Shown piece after piece: positions 26,224 through 36,200 of a stretch of 64,000 nucleotides of DNA (positions are counted from its first letter, which is position 1; every line of letters starts with the position of its first letter). The DNA lies in assembly GCA_947624155.1 (NCBI GenBank), contig CANQJB010000001.1, positions 1-64,000 on the forward strand. Direction: 5' to 3'. The DNA is from an uncultured Clostridia bacterium (GTDB lineage: Bacteria; Bacillota; Clostridia; Oscillospirales; Ruminococcaceae). The notes below the pieces were generated by a model. It had not been told where the DNA came from. It did no database searches and saw only the letters and a program-made list of their open reading frames with translations. The position numbers were made by a program, and so were the translations under genes.

Positions 26224-26982
26224 TTATAATCTGACAGGTATTCCGCTCTCCCGAAGCCTCTTTTTGAGCTCCGGAACGGCGATTTCTTTGTAATGGAAAA
26301 CCGACGCCGCCAGCCCCGCGTCGACCTTCGGCAGCGTTTTGAACAGCTCGATGAAGTCCTCACACGACCCTGCGCCGCCCGAAGCGACGACCGGAACCGA
26401 TACCGCCTCGCAGACCGTCTCCAGCATTTTAAGGTCAAATCCCTTTTTAACGCCGTCGGTGTCGATCGAGTTGACGACTACCTCTCCCGCGCCTTCACCG
26501 ACACAGAACCTGATCCATTCGATCGCGTCCATTCCGGTGTCGTCCCGTCCGCCCCGCCCGAAAACGGTGTATTTTCCGCCGATCAGCGAAACGTCCGCCG
26601 AGATCACAACACACTGACTTCCGTATCTCTCTGCCGCCCTGCGGATAAGCGTTTTGTCGGAGATTGCGCCGGAATTGACGCTGACCTTGTCTGCGCCGCA
26701 TTTTAAAACTCTGTCGAAGTCGCCGAGCGTTCTGATCCCTCCGCCGACCGTCAGCGGAATGAATACAGTCGAAGCGACCACGCTCAGAACGTCGGTGAAA
26801 AGCTTTCTTCCCTCCGCCGAAGCGGTGATGTCATAGAAAACCAACTCATCGGCCCCGTTGTCGCTATAAAATTTAGCGAGCTCGACCGGGTCGGCGATGT
26901 CGCGGTTCCCCGCAAAATTGATTCCCTTTGTGACCTTTCCGTCCCTGACGTCGAGGCAGGGGATTATCCTTTTTCTGAGCAT
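26224..26982 (-). CDS. hisF: Imidazole glycerol phosphate synthase, cyclase
   Basis: 252 aa (beta/alpha)8 barrel. [20 protein letters not shown] carries the catalytic Asp, [14 protein letters not shown] phosphate loop is seen as [12 protein letters not shown], and the second catalytic Asp lies in [14 protein letters not shown]. Works with HisH to form IGP and AICAR, which links this pathway to the purine genes just upstream. Four nt after hisA. Confidence 0.97.
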   Translation of the reverse strand: MLRKRIIPCLDVRDGKVTKGINFAGNRDIADPVELAKFYSDNGADELVFYDITASAEGRKLFTDVLSVVASTVFIPLTVGGGIRTLGDFDRVLKCGADKVSVNSGAISDKTLIRRAAERYGSQCVVISADVSLIGGKYTVFGRGGRDDTGMDAIEWIRFCVGEGAGEVVVNSIDTDGVKKGFDLKMLETVCEAVSVPVVASGGAGSCEDFIELFKTLPKVDAGLAASVFHYKEIAVPELKKRLRESGIPVRL

Positions 26983-26986
26983 CGCT

Positions 26987-27703
26987 TCACTCCCTCGCGG
27001 CCTCGATCGCCTCTTCGAGCGAAATCAGCCCCTCATAATACGCCTTGCCGATGATCGCGCCGGCCGCGCCGCAGTCCTTGAGCGCCCTGATCTCCCCGAT
27101 TCCGGTTATTCCCCCCGAGGCAACGATTTCCATGTTGAGCTCACCGGTCAGCAGTTTATACATTTCAAGGTTCGCGCCCCTCATTTCGCCGTCGCGGCTG
27201 ATGTCGGTGCAGATAAGTGTGCCGACTCCGGCGTCCTGCATCGATTTTGCAAAATCGATGAGCGCCAGCCCAGAGCTTTCGAGCCAGCCCCGCACCGCGA
27301 CAAAGCCGTCCTTAATGTCCGCCCCGACAGCGATTTTGCTGCCAGAGAGCCTGACAGCTTCCTTTAAAAACTCCGGGTCCTCGACCGCCGCCGTCCCGAG
27401 TATCACCCGTGAAGCTCCCGCGTCGAGATATTTTTCGACCGCGCCGAGGCTTCTGATCCCTCCGCCGACCTCGCAAAACAGCCCGCCGACCGAGAGGATT
27501 TCCCTGATTTTTTCAAAGTTCGGCGTTCCGCCGGTCTTTGCGCCGTCTAGATCGACGATGTGGACGCATTCCGCGCCGCGCGCCTTAAATTCAAGCGCGA
27601 CCGCCGCCGGATCGCCGTTATAAACGGTCATCTGCGAAAAATCGCCCTTTCTTAGCCGAACGGCCTTGCCTCCGCAGATGTCAATTGCAGGAAAAATTTT
27701 CAT
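26987..27703 (-). CDS. hisA: ProFAR isomerase
   Basis: 238 aa barrel related to HisF. Catalytic Asp in IFPAIDICGGKAVRL, phosphate loop EVGGGIRSLGAVE, second Asp in LICTDISRDGEM. ATG 27703 is selected as start: it gives the normal N-terminus and is preceded by AGGAG. Located 14 nt after hisH. Confidence 0.95.
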   Translation of the reverse strand: MKIFPAIDICGGKAVRLRKGDFSQMTVYNGDPAAVALEFKARGAECVHIVDLDGAKTGGTPNFEKIREILSVGGLFCEVGGGIRSLGAVEKYLDAGASRVILGTAAVEDPEFLKEAVRLSGSKIAVGADIKDGFVAVRGWLESSGLALIDFAKSMQDAGVGTLICTDISRDGEMRGANLEMYKLLTGELNMEIVASGGITGIGEIRALKDCGAAGAIIGKAYYEGLISLEEAIEAARE

Positions 27704-27717
27704 ATAAATCTCCTTAT

Positions 27718-28320
27718 TCAAAGCTCGCAGAAAGCTCTCAAAATCGAAAGCCCGACCTTTCCGCTCTTTTCTGGGTGGAACTGGCAGCCCATAACGTTCC
27801 CGTCCGCGACCGCCGCGGTCAGCTCAGCGCCGTAATCAGTCGTCGCAATGACGCTCGGGCAGTCAGCGCCGTAAAACGAGTGGACAAAATAGACGCAGTC
27901 GCCCTCTCTGAGCTCTTTAAAGAGCGGGTGAGGCTTGAATCTGAGCTCGTTCCAGCCGATGTGCGGGATCTTGAACCCCTCCGGGATCACCTCTGCGATC
28001 GGCCTGACCTCGCCCTTTATCAGCCCGAGGCCGTCAAATTCGCCGAATTCAAAGCTCTTTTCAAACAAAAGCTGCATTCCGAGGCAGATTCCGAGTATCG
28101 GCTTCCCCGCCGCGGCCTCCCGCCTTATCGCGTCGAAGAGCCCGCTTTCGCGCAGCTTCGCAGCCGCGTCGCCGAACGCCCCGACCCCGGGCAGAATTAT
28201 TTTCTCCGCCTCTCTGAGCGCGTCGCAGTCTGAGGTGAGAACGGTCTGCGTGCCGACTGCTTTGAGCGAGCATTGAAGCGAAAAGAGGTTCCCGACGCCG
28301 TAGTCGACGACCGCGACCAT
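27718..28320 (-). CDS. hisH: Imidazole glycerol phosphate synthase, glutaminase
   Basis: 200 aa class I glutamine amidotransferase. Nucleophile Cys in PILGICLGMQLLFE, His/Glu of the triad in MGCQFHPEKSG, and LPGVGAFGDA. Supplies ammonia to HisF. The start overlaps the hisB stop (TGATG). Confidence 0.97.
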   Translation of the reverse strand: MVAVVDYGVGNLFSLQCSLKAVGTQTVLTSDCDALREAEKIILPGVGAFGDAAAKLRESGLFDAIRREAAAGKPILGICLGMQLLFEKSFEFGEFDGLGLIKGEVRPIAEVIPEGFKIPHIGWNELRFKPHPLFKELREGDCVYFVHSFYGADCPSVIATTDYGAELTAAVADGNVMGCQFHPEKSGKVGLSILRAFCEL

Positions 28321-28910
28321 CAGAGAGCCCCCTTGGTCGAAGGAATTGAGTCCTTGAATCGCGGGTCTTCCTCGGCCGCCGCTCTGAGAGCCCTCGCCGC
28401 CGCCTTGAACGCCCCCTCGATGATGTGGTGCGAATTTTTTCCGGCGAGCTGTCTGAGATGCAGAGTTATTCCCGCCGAGCGGGTCAGCGCTGCGAAAAAT
28501 TCCTCGACCAGCTCGGTGTCAAAGCACCCGACCTTTTCTGTCGGAATTTCAAGCCCGAAGCCGAGATATCCTCTGCCCGAAATATCAACAGCCGCCTGAA
28601 TCAGCGCCTCGTCCATCGGTATCAGCACGTCGCCATAGCGCCTGATGCCGGTCTTATCGCCGAGCGCCTTTAAAAGCGCGAGCCCGAGAGCGATCCCGAT
28701 GTCCTCAACTGAGTGGTGGTCGTCGACAAATCTGTCGCCGTCGCAGCGAATTTTCAGGTCAAACCCGGAATGCTTTGAAAACAGCGTCATCATGTGGTCT
28801 AAAAACCCGACGCCGGTATTGATCTCGCTCTCGCCTCTGCCGTCGAGATTGATATATAATTCGATATCGGTTTCATTGGTTTTACGCTTGATTTCAGCAG
28901 CTCTCATCAT
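28320..28910 (-). CDS. hisB: Imidazoleglycerol-phosphate dehydratase
   Basis: 196 aa monofunctional IGPD. Manganese-binding motifs GFLDHMMTLFSKH, DDHHSVEDIGI and SHHIIEGAFKA are intact. It lacks the phosphatase half of the enteric HisB, which explains the separate HisK. Two consecutive ATGs (28910, 28907) follow GGAGG; the second is better spaced. Overlaps hisC by about 17 nt. Confidence 0.95.
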   Translation of the reverse strand: MMRAAEIKRKTNETDIELYINLDGRGESEINTGVGFLDHMMTLFSKHSGFDLKIRCDGDRFVDDHHSVEDIGIALGLALLKALGDKTGIRRYGDVLIPMDEALIQAAVDISGRGYLGFGLEIPTEKVGCFDTELVEEFFAALTRSAGITLHLRQLAGKNSHHIIEGAFKAAARALRAAAEEDPRFKDSIPSTKGAL

Positions 28911-29967
28911 TTTCCTCCAAAATCTTCTTAACTTTTTCTATCAGTATATCCATGTCGCTCTCCGACCCGACCGTAATCCTGAGATAGTCAGAAATTCGCG
29001 GCCTGTCGAAGTGCCGAACCAAAATTCCCTCTGCCTTCAGCCGCTCGTAGAGCGCCTTCCCGCCGATCTTCGGGTGCCTGACAAACAGAAAATTCGCCTT
29101 TGAGTCGGTTGCCTCAAACCCGATTTTTCCGAGCGCTTCGGCGGTCTTCTCCCTGACCCTGATTATCTCCGCGCAGTTTCGGCGCGTCCGCTCCGAGTCG
29201 TCGAGCGCCGCCAACCCCGCCGCCATATTCAGCCGACTGAGATTATAGGGGTTGGTCGAGTAGATCAGCCGATAAAGGTCGGCAATCAGCTCCTCGTTCG
29301 CAACGCCGAAGCCGAGCCGCGCTCCGGCCATCGAGCGCGATTTTGAAAATGTCTGGGTGACGATCAGATTCGGGAACTCTCTTATCAGCGGCAGGGCGCT
29401 CTCGCCGCCGAAGTCGATATACGCCTCGTCGATTACGACGACGTTGTCGGGGTTCGATGCCGCTATCCGCTCAATGCTTTCAAGCGGCAGCAGCAGGCCG
29501 GTAGGGGCGTTCGGGTTCGCGATAAATACTGTCTTTTTGATGCCGCAGTAATCGCCCGGGTCGATTGAAAAATCCTCTTTCAGCGGAATTATTTCATAAG
29601 GCACGCCGTTATACTCCGCAAAAACCGAATAAAAGCCGTAGGTGATATCCGCGAACGCGGCAGGGGACTTATCGGAGCAAAACGCCTTGAAGCAAAGGTT
29701 CAGGACTTCGTCCGAGCCGTTAGTGACGACAACCTCCTCCGGCCTGACGCCGACAGCTTCGGCGATCGCTGCCCTGAGATGCCCGCCGTCAAGCTCGGGG
29801 TAGAGCTGCAAGCTTCTCGCTGCCTCGGCCGCAGCCTCCACGACCCGTTCCGAGGGAGGGAAGGGGGATTCGTTTGTGTTGAGCTTGATATATTTGCGCT
29901 CCGATGGCTGTTCGCCCGGCGTATATGGCGCGAGCGACTCCAAATTTTTGCTCAGAAATCGCGACAT
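28894..29967 (-). CDS. hisC: Histidinol-phosphate aminotransferase
   Basis: 357 aa PLP fold-type I enzyme. LNTNESPFPPSERV at the N-terminus, ANPNAPTGLLLPL, VIDEAYIDFGG and the PLP-Lys motif TQTFSKSRSMAGARLGF identify it. SD GAGGTGA precedes the ATG. A 141-nt gap separates it from hisD upstream, the largest inside this operon. Confidence 0.95.
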   Translation of the reverse strand: MSRFLSKNLESLAPYTPGEQPSERKYIKLNTNESPFPPSERVVEAAAEAARSLQLYPELDGGHLRAAIAEAVGVRPEEVVVTNGSDEVLNLCFKAFCSDKSPAAFADITYGFYSVFAEYNGVPYEIIPLKEDFSIDPGDYCGIKKTVFIANPNAPTGLLLPLESIERIAASNPDNVVVIDEAYIDFGGESALPLIREFPNLIVTQTFSKSRSMAGARLGFGVANEELIADLYRLIYSTNPYNLSRLNMAAGLAALDDSERTRRNCAEIIRVREKTAEALGKIGFEATDSKANFLFVRHPKIGGKALYERLKAEGILVRHFDRPRISDYLRITVGSESDMDILIEKVKKILEENDESC

Positions 29968-30108
29968 GATCTCACCTCTTTAAAATCTATACGAAAAGCG
30001 GTATAGCTTTACATAGCTTCTTATGCAGCCTGCAAATAACGTATTACTGCGCTTTTGCCTCAAATTCGGTATTACGGAACCGGCAAAAATATGTAAAGTC
30101 AAATATCT

Positions 30109-31383
30109 TCACGCTTTGATTCTTGCCAATGCGCTTCTCGCGTGGGCGCTCAGCCCCTCTTTTTCGGCGAAGACCGCGATTTTCTCCGCGACCTCGCCGA
30201 ACGCCTCGGCGGTGTAATATGTGAACTGCATTTTTTTGACAAAATCGTCGACCGAAAGCGGGCTTGAGAACCGCGCTGTGCCGCTTGTCGGCAAGGTGTG
30301 GTTCGGCCCTGCGAAGTAGTCGCCGAGCGGCTCGGGGCAGCTGTGTCCCAAAAAGACCGAGCCCGCGTTTTTGATTTCGGCGAGCAGGTCAAACGGCCTG
30401 TCGGTGCAGATTTCGAGGTGCTCCGGAGCGATCTCGTTTGAAAGCCTGACCGCCTCCGAAATGCTCTCCGCGACAATGATTTTGCCGTTCCGCTCGATCG
30501 AAGCTTCCGCGATCTCTCTGCGCGGCAGGCAGGCGAGCTGCTTTTCGAGTTCAATTGCCGTTTTCTCGGCGATATCGCTGTCGTCTGTGACCAAAACCGC
30601 CGTCGCCAAGCGGTCGTGTTCGGCCTGTGAAATAAGATCGGCCGCGAGCAGCCGGGGTTCGGCGCTTTTGTCGGCGATAATCAGTATCTCGCTCGGCCCC
30701 GCGATCATGTCGATCGCGACCCGCCCGAATACCTGGCGCTTCGCCTCCGCGACATACTGGTTCCCCGGGCCGACGATCTTGTCGACCTTTGGCACGCTCT
30801 CGGTGCCGTAAGCAAGCGCGGCGATCGCCTGTGCGCCTCCGAGCCTGAAGATCCGCGTCACGCCCGCGATCTTCGCGGCCGCGAGCATTTCGGGGAGCAC
30901 GCTGCCGTCCGGCGCGCAGGGCGTTGTCATCACTATTTCGCGGCAGCCTGCAAGCTTTGCGGGTATTGCGTTCATCAGAACCGTCGACGCAAGCGCCGCG
31001 GTCCCTCCGGGAACATAGATCCCGACCTTTTCGATCGGCAGAACTCTCTGCCCGACTACCGTACCGGGCTTGTCTGCGATCGCAAACCCGCTTCTGAGCT
31101 GGTTTTTGTGGAACGCGCGGATATTTTCCGCTGCTTCCTCCATTACGGCCAGCATCTTCGGCTCAACCGCCCAAAGCGCGGCGTCGATCTCCTCGGCGCT
31201 GACCTCTAAGCTCGCGGGCTTTGCCCTGTCGAACCTTTCGGTATATTCAAACAGCGCTCTGTCGCCGTCCGCCCTGACCGTCTCGATTATGTTCCTGACG
31301 ACCTCCGAAACGTCCGCCGACTGGGTTGTTCTGTCGAACAGCTTCTCGGGTGAGGTTTCCGAGGCTTTGAGAATTTTAATCAT
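30109..31383 (-). CDS. hisD: Histidinol dehydrogenase
   Basis: 424 aa. NAD-linked zinc enzyme for the last two oxidations to histidine. IYVPGGTAALASTVLMNAIP, KIVGPGNQYVAEAKR, GPSEILIIAD, AEHDRLATA and GPNHTLPTSGTARF contain the conserved Glu, His and zinc ligands. Start overlaps the hisG stop (ATGA). The final part is rich in Ala and Glu as usual. Confidence 0.96.
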   Translation of the reverse strand: MIKILKASETSPEKLFDRTTQSADVSEVVRNIIETVRADGDRALFEYTERFDRAKPASLEVSAEEIDAALWAVEPKMLAVMEEAAENIRAFHKNQLRSGFAIADKPGTVVGQRVLPIEKVGIYVPGGTAALASTVLMNAIPAKLAGCREIVMTTPCAPDGSVLPEMLAAAKIAGVTRIFRLGGAQAIAALAYGTESVPKVDKIVGPGNQYVAEAKRQVFGRVAIDMIAGPSEILIIADKSAEPRLLAADLISQAEHDRLATAVLVTDDSDIAEKTAIELEKQLACLPRREIAEASIERNGKIIVAESISEAVRLSNEIAPEHLEICTDRPFDLLAEIKNAGSVFLGHSCPEPLGDYFAGPNHTLPTSGTARFSSPLSVDDFVKKMQFTYYTAEAFGEVAEKIAVFAEKEGLSAHARSALARIKA

Positions 31384-32009
31384 CTGATTTCTCCTTTTGC
31401 GGCGTTAAGGCCGCTTTTTATAAGGTTGATGCTCCCGCCCTTGAAGCGGTAGCTTGATTTATTCGCGATCAGCCTCGCGCTGATCTCAAACAGCGTTTCA
31501 ACGACTTCGAGGTTGTTCTGTCGAAGTGTCGAGCCTGTTTCAACTATGTCGACGATAACGTCCGAAAGCCCGAGAATGGGCGCGAGCTCGATCGAGCCGT
31601 TCAGCTTGATTATTTCGATCTCTCTGCCTGCGGAGGAGTAGTGGCCCTTTGCGACAGATGGAAACTTCGTCGCGACTCGGAGCGTCTTTCGCGGATCGTC
31701 CCGAAAGCTCTTCGGCGCGGCGACCGCCATTCTGCACTTTCCGAGTCCGGTGTCCAAAAGCTCATAGACGTCCGGCCGGTATTCCAAAAGTATGTCTTTT
31801 CCAGCGACGCCGATGTCCGCCGCCCCTTTTTCGACATATATCGCAACGTCCGACGGCTTGACCCAGAAATAGCGTATTCCCACTTCGGGGTTTTCAAATG
31901 TCAGCCGCCGTCCCGGGTTTTCGAGCTCCTCGCAGCGATACCCCGCCTTCGCGAACATCTCATAAACCCTGTCCCCGAGCCTGCCCTTCGGCAGCGCGAC
32001 GTTAATCAT
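31380..32009 (-). CDS. hisG: ATP phosphoribosyltransferase, short form
   Basis: 209 aa catalytic subunit of the hetero-octameric type, which lacks the C-terminal regulatory domain and needs HisZ. INVALPKGRLGDRV at the N-terminus, DIGVAGKDILLEY, and the PRPP-binding region SDVIVDIVETGSTLRQNNL. ATG 32009 gives the family-typical start and overlaps the hisZ 3' end by 8 nt. First committed and feedback-controlled step of the pathway. Confidence 0.95.
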   Translation of the reverse strand: MINVALPKGRLGDRVYEMFAKAGYRCEELENPGRRLTFENPEVGIRYFWVKPSDVAIYVEKGAADIGVAGKDILLEYRPDVYELLDTGLGKCRMAVAAPKSFRDDPRKTLRVATKFPSVAKGHYSSAGREIEIIKLNGSIELAPILGLSDVIVDIVETGSTLRQNNLEVVETLFEISARLIANKSSYRFKGGSINLIKSGLNAAKGEIR

Positions 32010-33102
32010 TTCTTTCAAGGATAACCCCGCCCTTTCGGTCAAGTCTGAAGATTTCGCGGAATCTTCCGTCCTCCGGAATTTTCGGCAGAACCGCGACGCT
32101 CCTTCCGCCCTCCGAGAGCTTTTTAGCGGCTTCATAGATCGCCTCGGCGCTGTCGGTTTGTGAATAAACGAGAAGCGCGTCGGCGTCGAAATCCTCGCCG
32201 ATTTCGAGAATCGGTTCGAGAAGGTCTAAATATATCGCGAACCCGATCGCCCGCGAATGGCGGTTGAGCTTTTTCATCAGTCCGTCATACTGCCCGCCGC
32301 TCAGAACGCTCGCCGGAATCCCGTCGATAAATCCCTTGAAGATTATCCCGCTGTAATAGCCAAGATCGCCGACGACCGAGAAATCGACTCTGACCCTTTC
32401 GCCGAATTCTTTCCCGAGAAACCGGCAGGTGTTGCAGAATCTGTCGAGCATTTCATCTGCGACAAATCCCCTGAGCAGCGCCGTCAGCTTTTTCGGAGCG
32501 TCGGCGGCGTTTTCTTCGAGCTCAGAAAGCCCGATGACCCTCTCGGCGGCCTCTCTGTCGGCGCCCTCGCGCTCCAAAAGCGCGGCGAGCCCGTCTCTGT
32601 TCTTATCTCCGAAAAGCCCGACCGCCTCGCCGACGGCAGGTGAGCTCAGCCCCGCACCCGAGAGCAGCCCGCAGAGGATGCCTAGGTGCGAAACCGCGAG
32701 CTCGCAGCGCGGGCCGATCGCCGAAAGGCTCTTCGCCGCAAGGCTCAGAACCTCGCAGACGCTGTATTCATCTACCGCGCCGATACATTCGAGCCCGGCC
32801 TGCGAAATCTCGCGAAATCCGAGCGAGCCTTTTTCGGCGCGATAGACGTTTTCACGGTAATAGACCTTTCTGAGCTGCTGTCCGTCGCTGTTTTTGACTA
32901 TCGAAAGCGTCACGTCCGGCTTCAGCGCCATCAGCTTTCCGTCGAGGTCGGTAAATGTCAGGACGTTTTCGGAAATCAAAAAGTCCTTGTGTCGGGCATA
33001 AAGGTCATATTCCTCAAATTTGCTCATCTTGTAGCGCCGATATCCTGCGCGCTCAAAAATTTCGCTCAAAGCCGAATTAAGTTCGTCTTGCGGTGTTTTC
33101 AT
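32002..33102 (-). CDS. hisZ: ATP phosphoribosyltransferase regulatory subunit
   Basis: 366 aa, homologous to histidyl-tRNA synthetase catalytic domain but without tRNA-charging motifs. It keeps a motif-2-like region (KPDVTLSIVK and VYYRENVYR) and ends after the catalytic fold. Binds HisG and senses histidine. ATG 33102 is preferred over ATG 33117 because GGAG lies 6-8 nt before it, in a leader of only about 20 nt. First gene of the histidine operon. Confidence 0.92.
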   Translation of the reverse strand: MKTPQDELNSALSEIFERAGYRRYKMSKFEEYDLYARHKDFLISENVLTFTDLDGKLMALKPDVTLSIVKNSDGQQLRKVYYRENVYRAEKGSLGFREISQAGLECIGAVDEYSVCEVLSLAAKSLSAIGPRCELAVSHLGILCGLLSGAGLSSPAVGEAVGLFGDKNRDGLAALLEREGADREAAERVIGLSELEENAADAPKKLTALLRGFVADEMLDRFCNTCRFLGKEFGERVRVDFSVVGDLGYYSGIIFKGFIDGIPASVLSGGQYDGLMKKLNRHSRAIGFAIYLDLLEPILEIGEDFDADALLVYSQTDSAEAIYEAAKKLSEGGRSVAVLPKIPEDGRFREIFRLDRKGGVILERND

Positions 33103-33130
33103 ATCGTTCTCCGTCATTATTGTTTTTGTT

Positions 33131-33159
33131 ATGCTATCACATTATCAGGCTAAAGTCAA
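33131..33159 (-). promoter_or_regulatory. Promoter of the histidine operon
   Basis: Minus-strand TTGACT (33159-33154), 17-nt spacer, TAGCAT (33136-33131). The leader is too short for a T-box or attenuator. Confidence 0.75.
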
Positions 33160-33198
33160 GCAAAAATATTGATTTTAAAAAACTTTGTAGGAATAGAC

Positions 33199-33230
33199 AA
33201 AATGCGCAGGGCGCCTCCCCGCGCATTTTT
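33199..33230 (-). terminator. Terminator of purine operon after purL
   Basis: AAAATGCGC and GCGCATTTT flank an inner GGG/CCC pairing, giving a long stem with T-rich ends on both strands. It separates purL from the histidine promoter. Confidence 0.8.
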
Positions 33231-33252
33231 GCCTATCGCTGATATTAAAGTT

Positions 33253-36200
33253 TTATTTAAAATATTCAACAGCCGAGCGGAACATACCGATATCGTAGTT
33301 TCCGGGAACGTTGCGATAAAGTCCGCTGCCCCAGCGCTCCGAGTGTCCCATCTTTCCGAATACTCTGCCGTCGGGCGAGGTAATACCCTCGATCGCATAC
33401 ATCGAGTTGTTCGGGTTGAACCTGATGTCCGAAGTCGCGTTTCCGTCGAGGTCGACATACTGAGTCGCGACCTGTCCGTTTTCGATCAGCTTTTTGATCA
33501 GCTCGTCGCTCGCGATAAATCTGCCTTCGCCGTGAGAGATCGGAACGCTGATAATGTCGCCGACATTGACGTTTTTGAGCCACGGCGATTTGTTTGAAGC
33601 GATCCTTGTGCGGACTATTCTCGACTGGTGGCGTGAAATTGTGTTGAAGGTGAGCGTCGGGAAGCTCGGGTCGGAATCGAGAATTTCGCCGTAGGGGACA
33701 AGCCCGAGCTTTATCAGTGCCTGGAATCCGTTGCAGATTCCGCAGATAAGGCCGTCACGCTTATTCAGAAGCTCGGTGACTCCCTCGCGTATATCCTTGT
33801 TTCTGAAGAACGCGCAGATAAACTTTCCCGAGCCGTCCGGCTCGTCGCCTCCAGAGAATCCTCCGGGAATGAAGATCATCTGAGCCGATCTGAGCTTGTC
33901 GGCGAATCTTTCAACGCTCGACTGAATCCCCGCGGCGCTGAGGTTGTTGACGACGACTATCTCGGGACCTGCACCCGCGTCGCTCATCGCCTTCGCGCTG
34001 TCATATTCGCAGTTGGTGCCGGGGAACGCCGGAATCAGCACCTTCGGCCTAGCGGTTTTGACCGCCGGAGCGGCAGGGCTTCTGCCGTCGAAGCTGATAT
34101 TTTCGACCTTTCCGGTCTGGCTGATATTGCAGCTGTAAACGCCTTCGAGCTTGTCCTCGTAAACTCCGAGAAGCTTGCCGAGGTCGACAGTTTCTCCGCC
34201 AAAGGAAATTTCAGCCTCGGGAATCGTCTCGCCGATCTCGGTCAGACCCTCCTTGTCGAAGCAGTTTCCGCAGCTCCCGCAGGACATTTCGAGCACAAAC
34301 GCACCGCATTTCAGCTCAAACAGCTCGTTTAGGCTGAGAGTGTCGTTAAACTTGAATCCGATCGAATTGCCGAGCGACATTTTTAGCACCGCTTCCGCAA
34401 TTCCGCCCATACAGGGTGTATATGCCGCAATGATCTTGCCCTCGCGGATAAGCTTTGTGATCCGCTCATAAATCGAGACAAGCGACGAGGTCACCGGCAG
34501 TCCGTTTGAGTCATACTCCGGCTGAATGAACATCACCTTGTGATAGGGTTCCTTGAATTCCGGCGAGATAACGTCGCCGGTCTTGCCTGTCGTAACCGCA
34601 AAGGAGACGAGCGTCGGCGGAACGTCGAGGTCCTCAAAGCTTCCGCTCATCGAGTCCTTGCCGCCGATCGAGCCGATTCCGAGATCGAGCTGAGCCTTAA
34701 ACGCTCCGAGAAGCGCCGCGAGGGGCTTGCCCCAGCGCTTTCCGTCCCGCCCGGGGTGCTCAAAGTATTCCTGGAATGTCAGATAAACGTCCTCGAAGCT
34801 CGCGCCGGTCGCGATAAGCTTTGAAACCGACTCGACGACCGCGCTGTATGCGCCGTGATAGGGGCTCTGCTCGGTCAGATACGGGTTGTAGCCCCACGAC
34901 ATAAACGAGCAGTCGTCGGTGTGCTTTTTCTCGACCGAGATCTTCTGCACCATCGCCTGAATAGGGGTCAGCTGGTTCTTTCCTCCGAAGGGCATCAGAA
35001 CCGTTCCCGCGCCGATAGTCGAGTCAAAGCGCTCCGAAAGTCCACGCTTCGAGCAGATATTGAGGTCTCCTGCCATAGATGTGATATTTTCCGCAAAGCC
35101 GCCGCTGATGACTCTCGGCTTGATTGCAGGCGCGGCAGGGGTGACGTCGATATGCTTGTCGGCGCCGTTTGAATTTAAGAATTCGCGGCTGAGGTTGACG
35201 ATCTTTTTGCCGTTCCAGTTCATAACCAGCCTCGGTTCTTCCTGAACCTTTGCGACCGGGCAGGCCTGGAGATTTTCCTCGCCTGCGAGGCTGAGGAATT
35301 TGTCGACGTCTTCCGGCGCAACGACTACCGCCATTCTCTCCTGCGATTCCGAGATCGCGAGCTCGGTGCCGTCGAGGCCGTCATATTTTTTCGGGACAGC
35401 GTTGAGGTCGATTTCAAGCCCGTCGGCGAGCTCGCCGATCGCGACCGAAACGCCTCCTGCGCCGAAGTCGTTGCAGCGCTTGATAAGCTTTGAGGCCTCG
35501 GGGTTGCGGAACAGCCTTTGCAGCTTGCGCTCCTCGGGTGCGTTGCCCTTCTGGACTTCCGCGCCGCAGGTCTCGACCGAGTGGGCGTTATGCGCCTTAG
35601 ATGAGCCTGTCGCGCCGCCGATACCGTCGCGGCCGGTCGCGCCGCCGAGCAGAATCACAACGTCTCCCGGGGCGGGAACCTCTCTGCGTACATTTTCCTG
35701 CGGAGCCGCCGCGATTACCGCGCCGATCTCCATTCTCTTTGCCGCATATCCGGGGTGATAGATCTCGTCGACAATTCCTGTCGCGAGGCCGATCTGGTTG
35801 CCGTAAGAGGAATATCCCGCTGCGGCGGTGGTGACTATCTTTCTCTGCGGGAGCTTTCCGGGAATCGTTTCCGAAACTGGGACGGTCGGGTCAGCGGCGC
35901 CGGTGACTCTCATCGCGCCGTAAACATAAGCTCTGCCCGAAAGCGGGTCGCGGATCGCTCCGCCGATGCAGGTTGCCGCGCCGCCGAAAGGCTCGATCTC
36001 GGTCGGGTGGTTGTGGGTTTCGTTTTTAAACAGAAGCAGCCAGGGCTCCTTTTTGCCGTCCGCCTCGATCTCGATCTTGACGGTGCAGGCGTTAATCTCC
36101 TCCGACTCGTCGAGCTTCGGCAGTTTTCGCATTTTTTTGAGATATTTTGCCGCGACAGTCGCGAGATCCATAAGGCAGATCGGCTTTTTGTCGCCGATTC

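Noticed and set aside
33103..33130. His-specific T-box or leader peptide before hisZ
   Set aside because: The predicted transcript leader is only about 20 nt and holds neither a T-box motif nor His codons.
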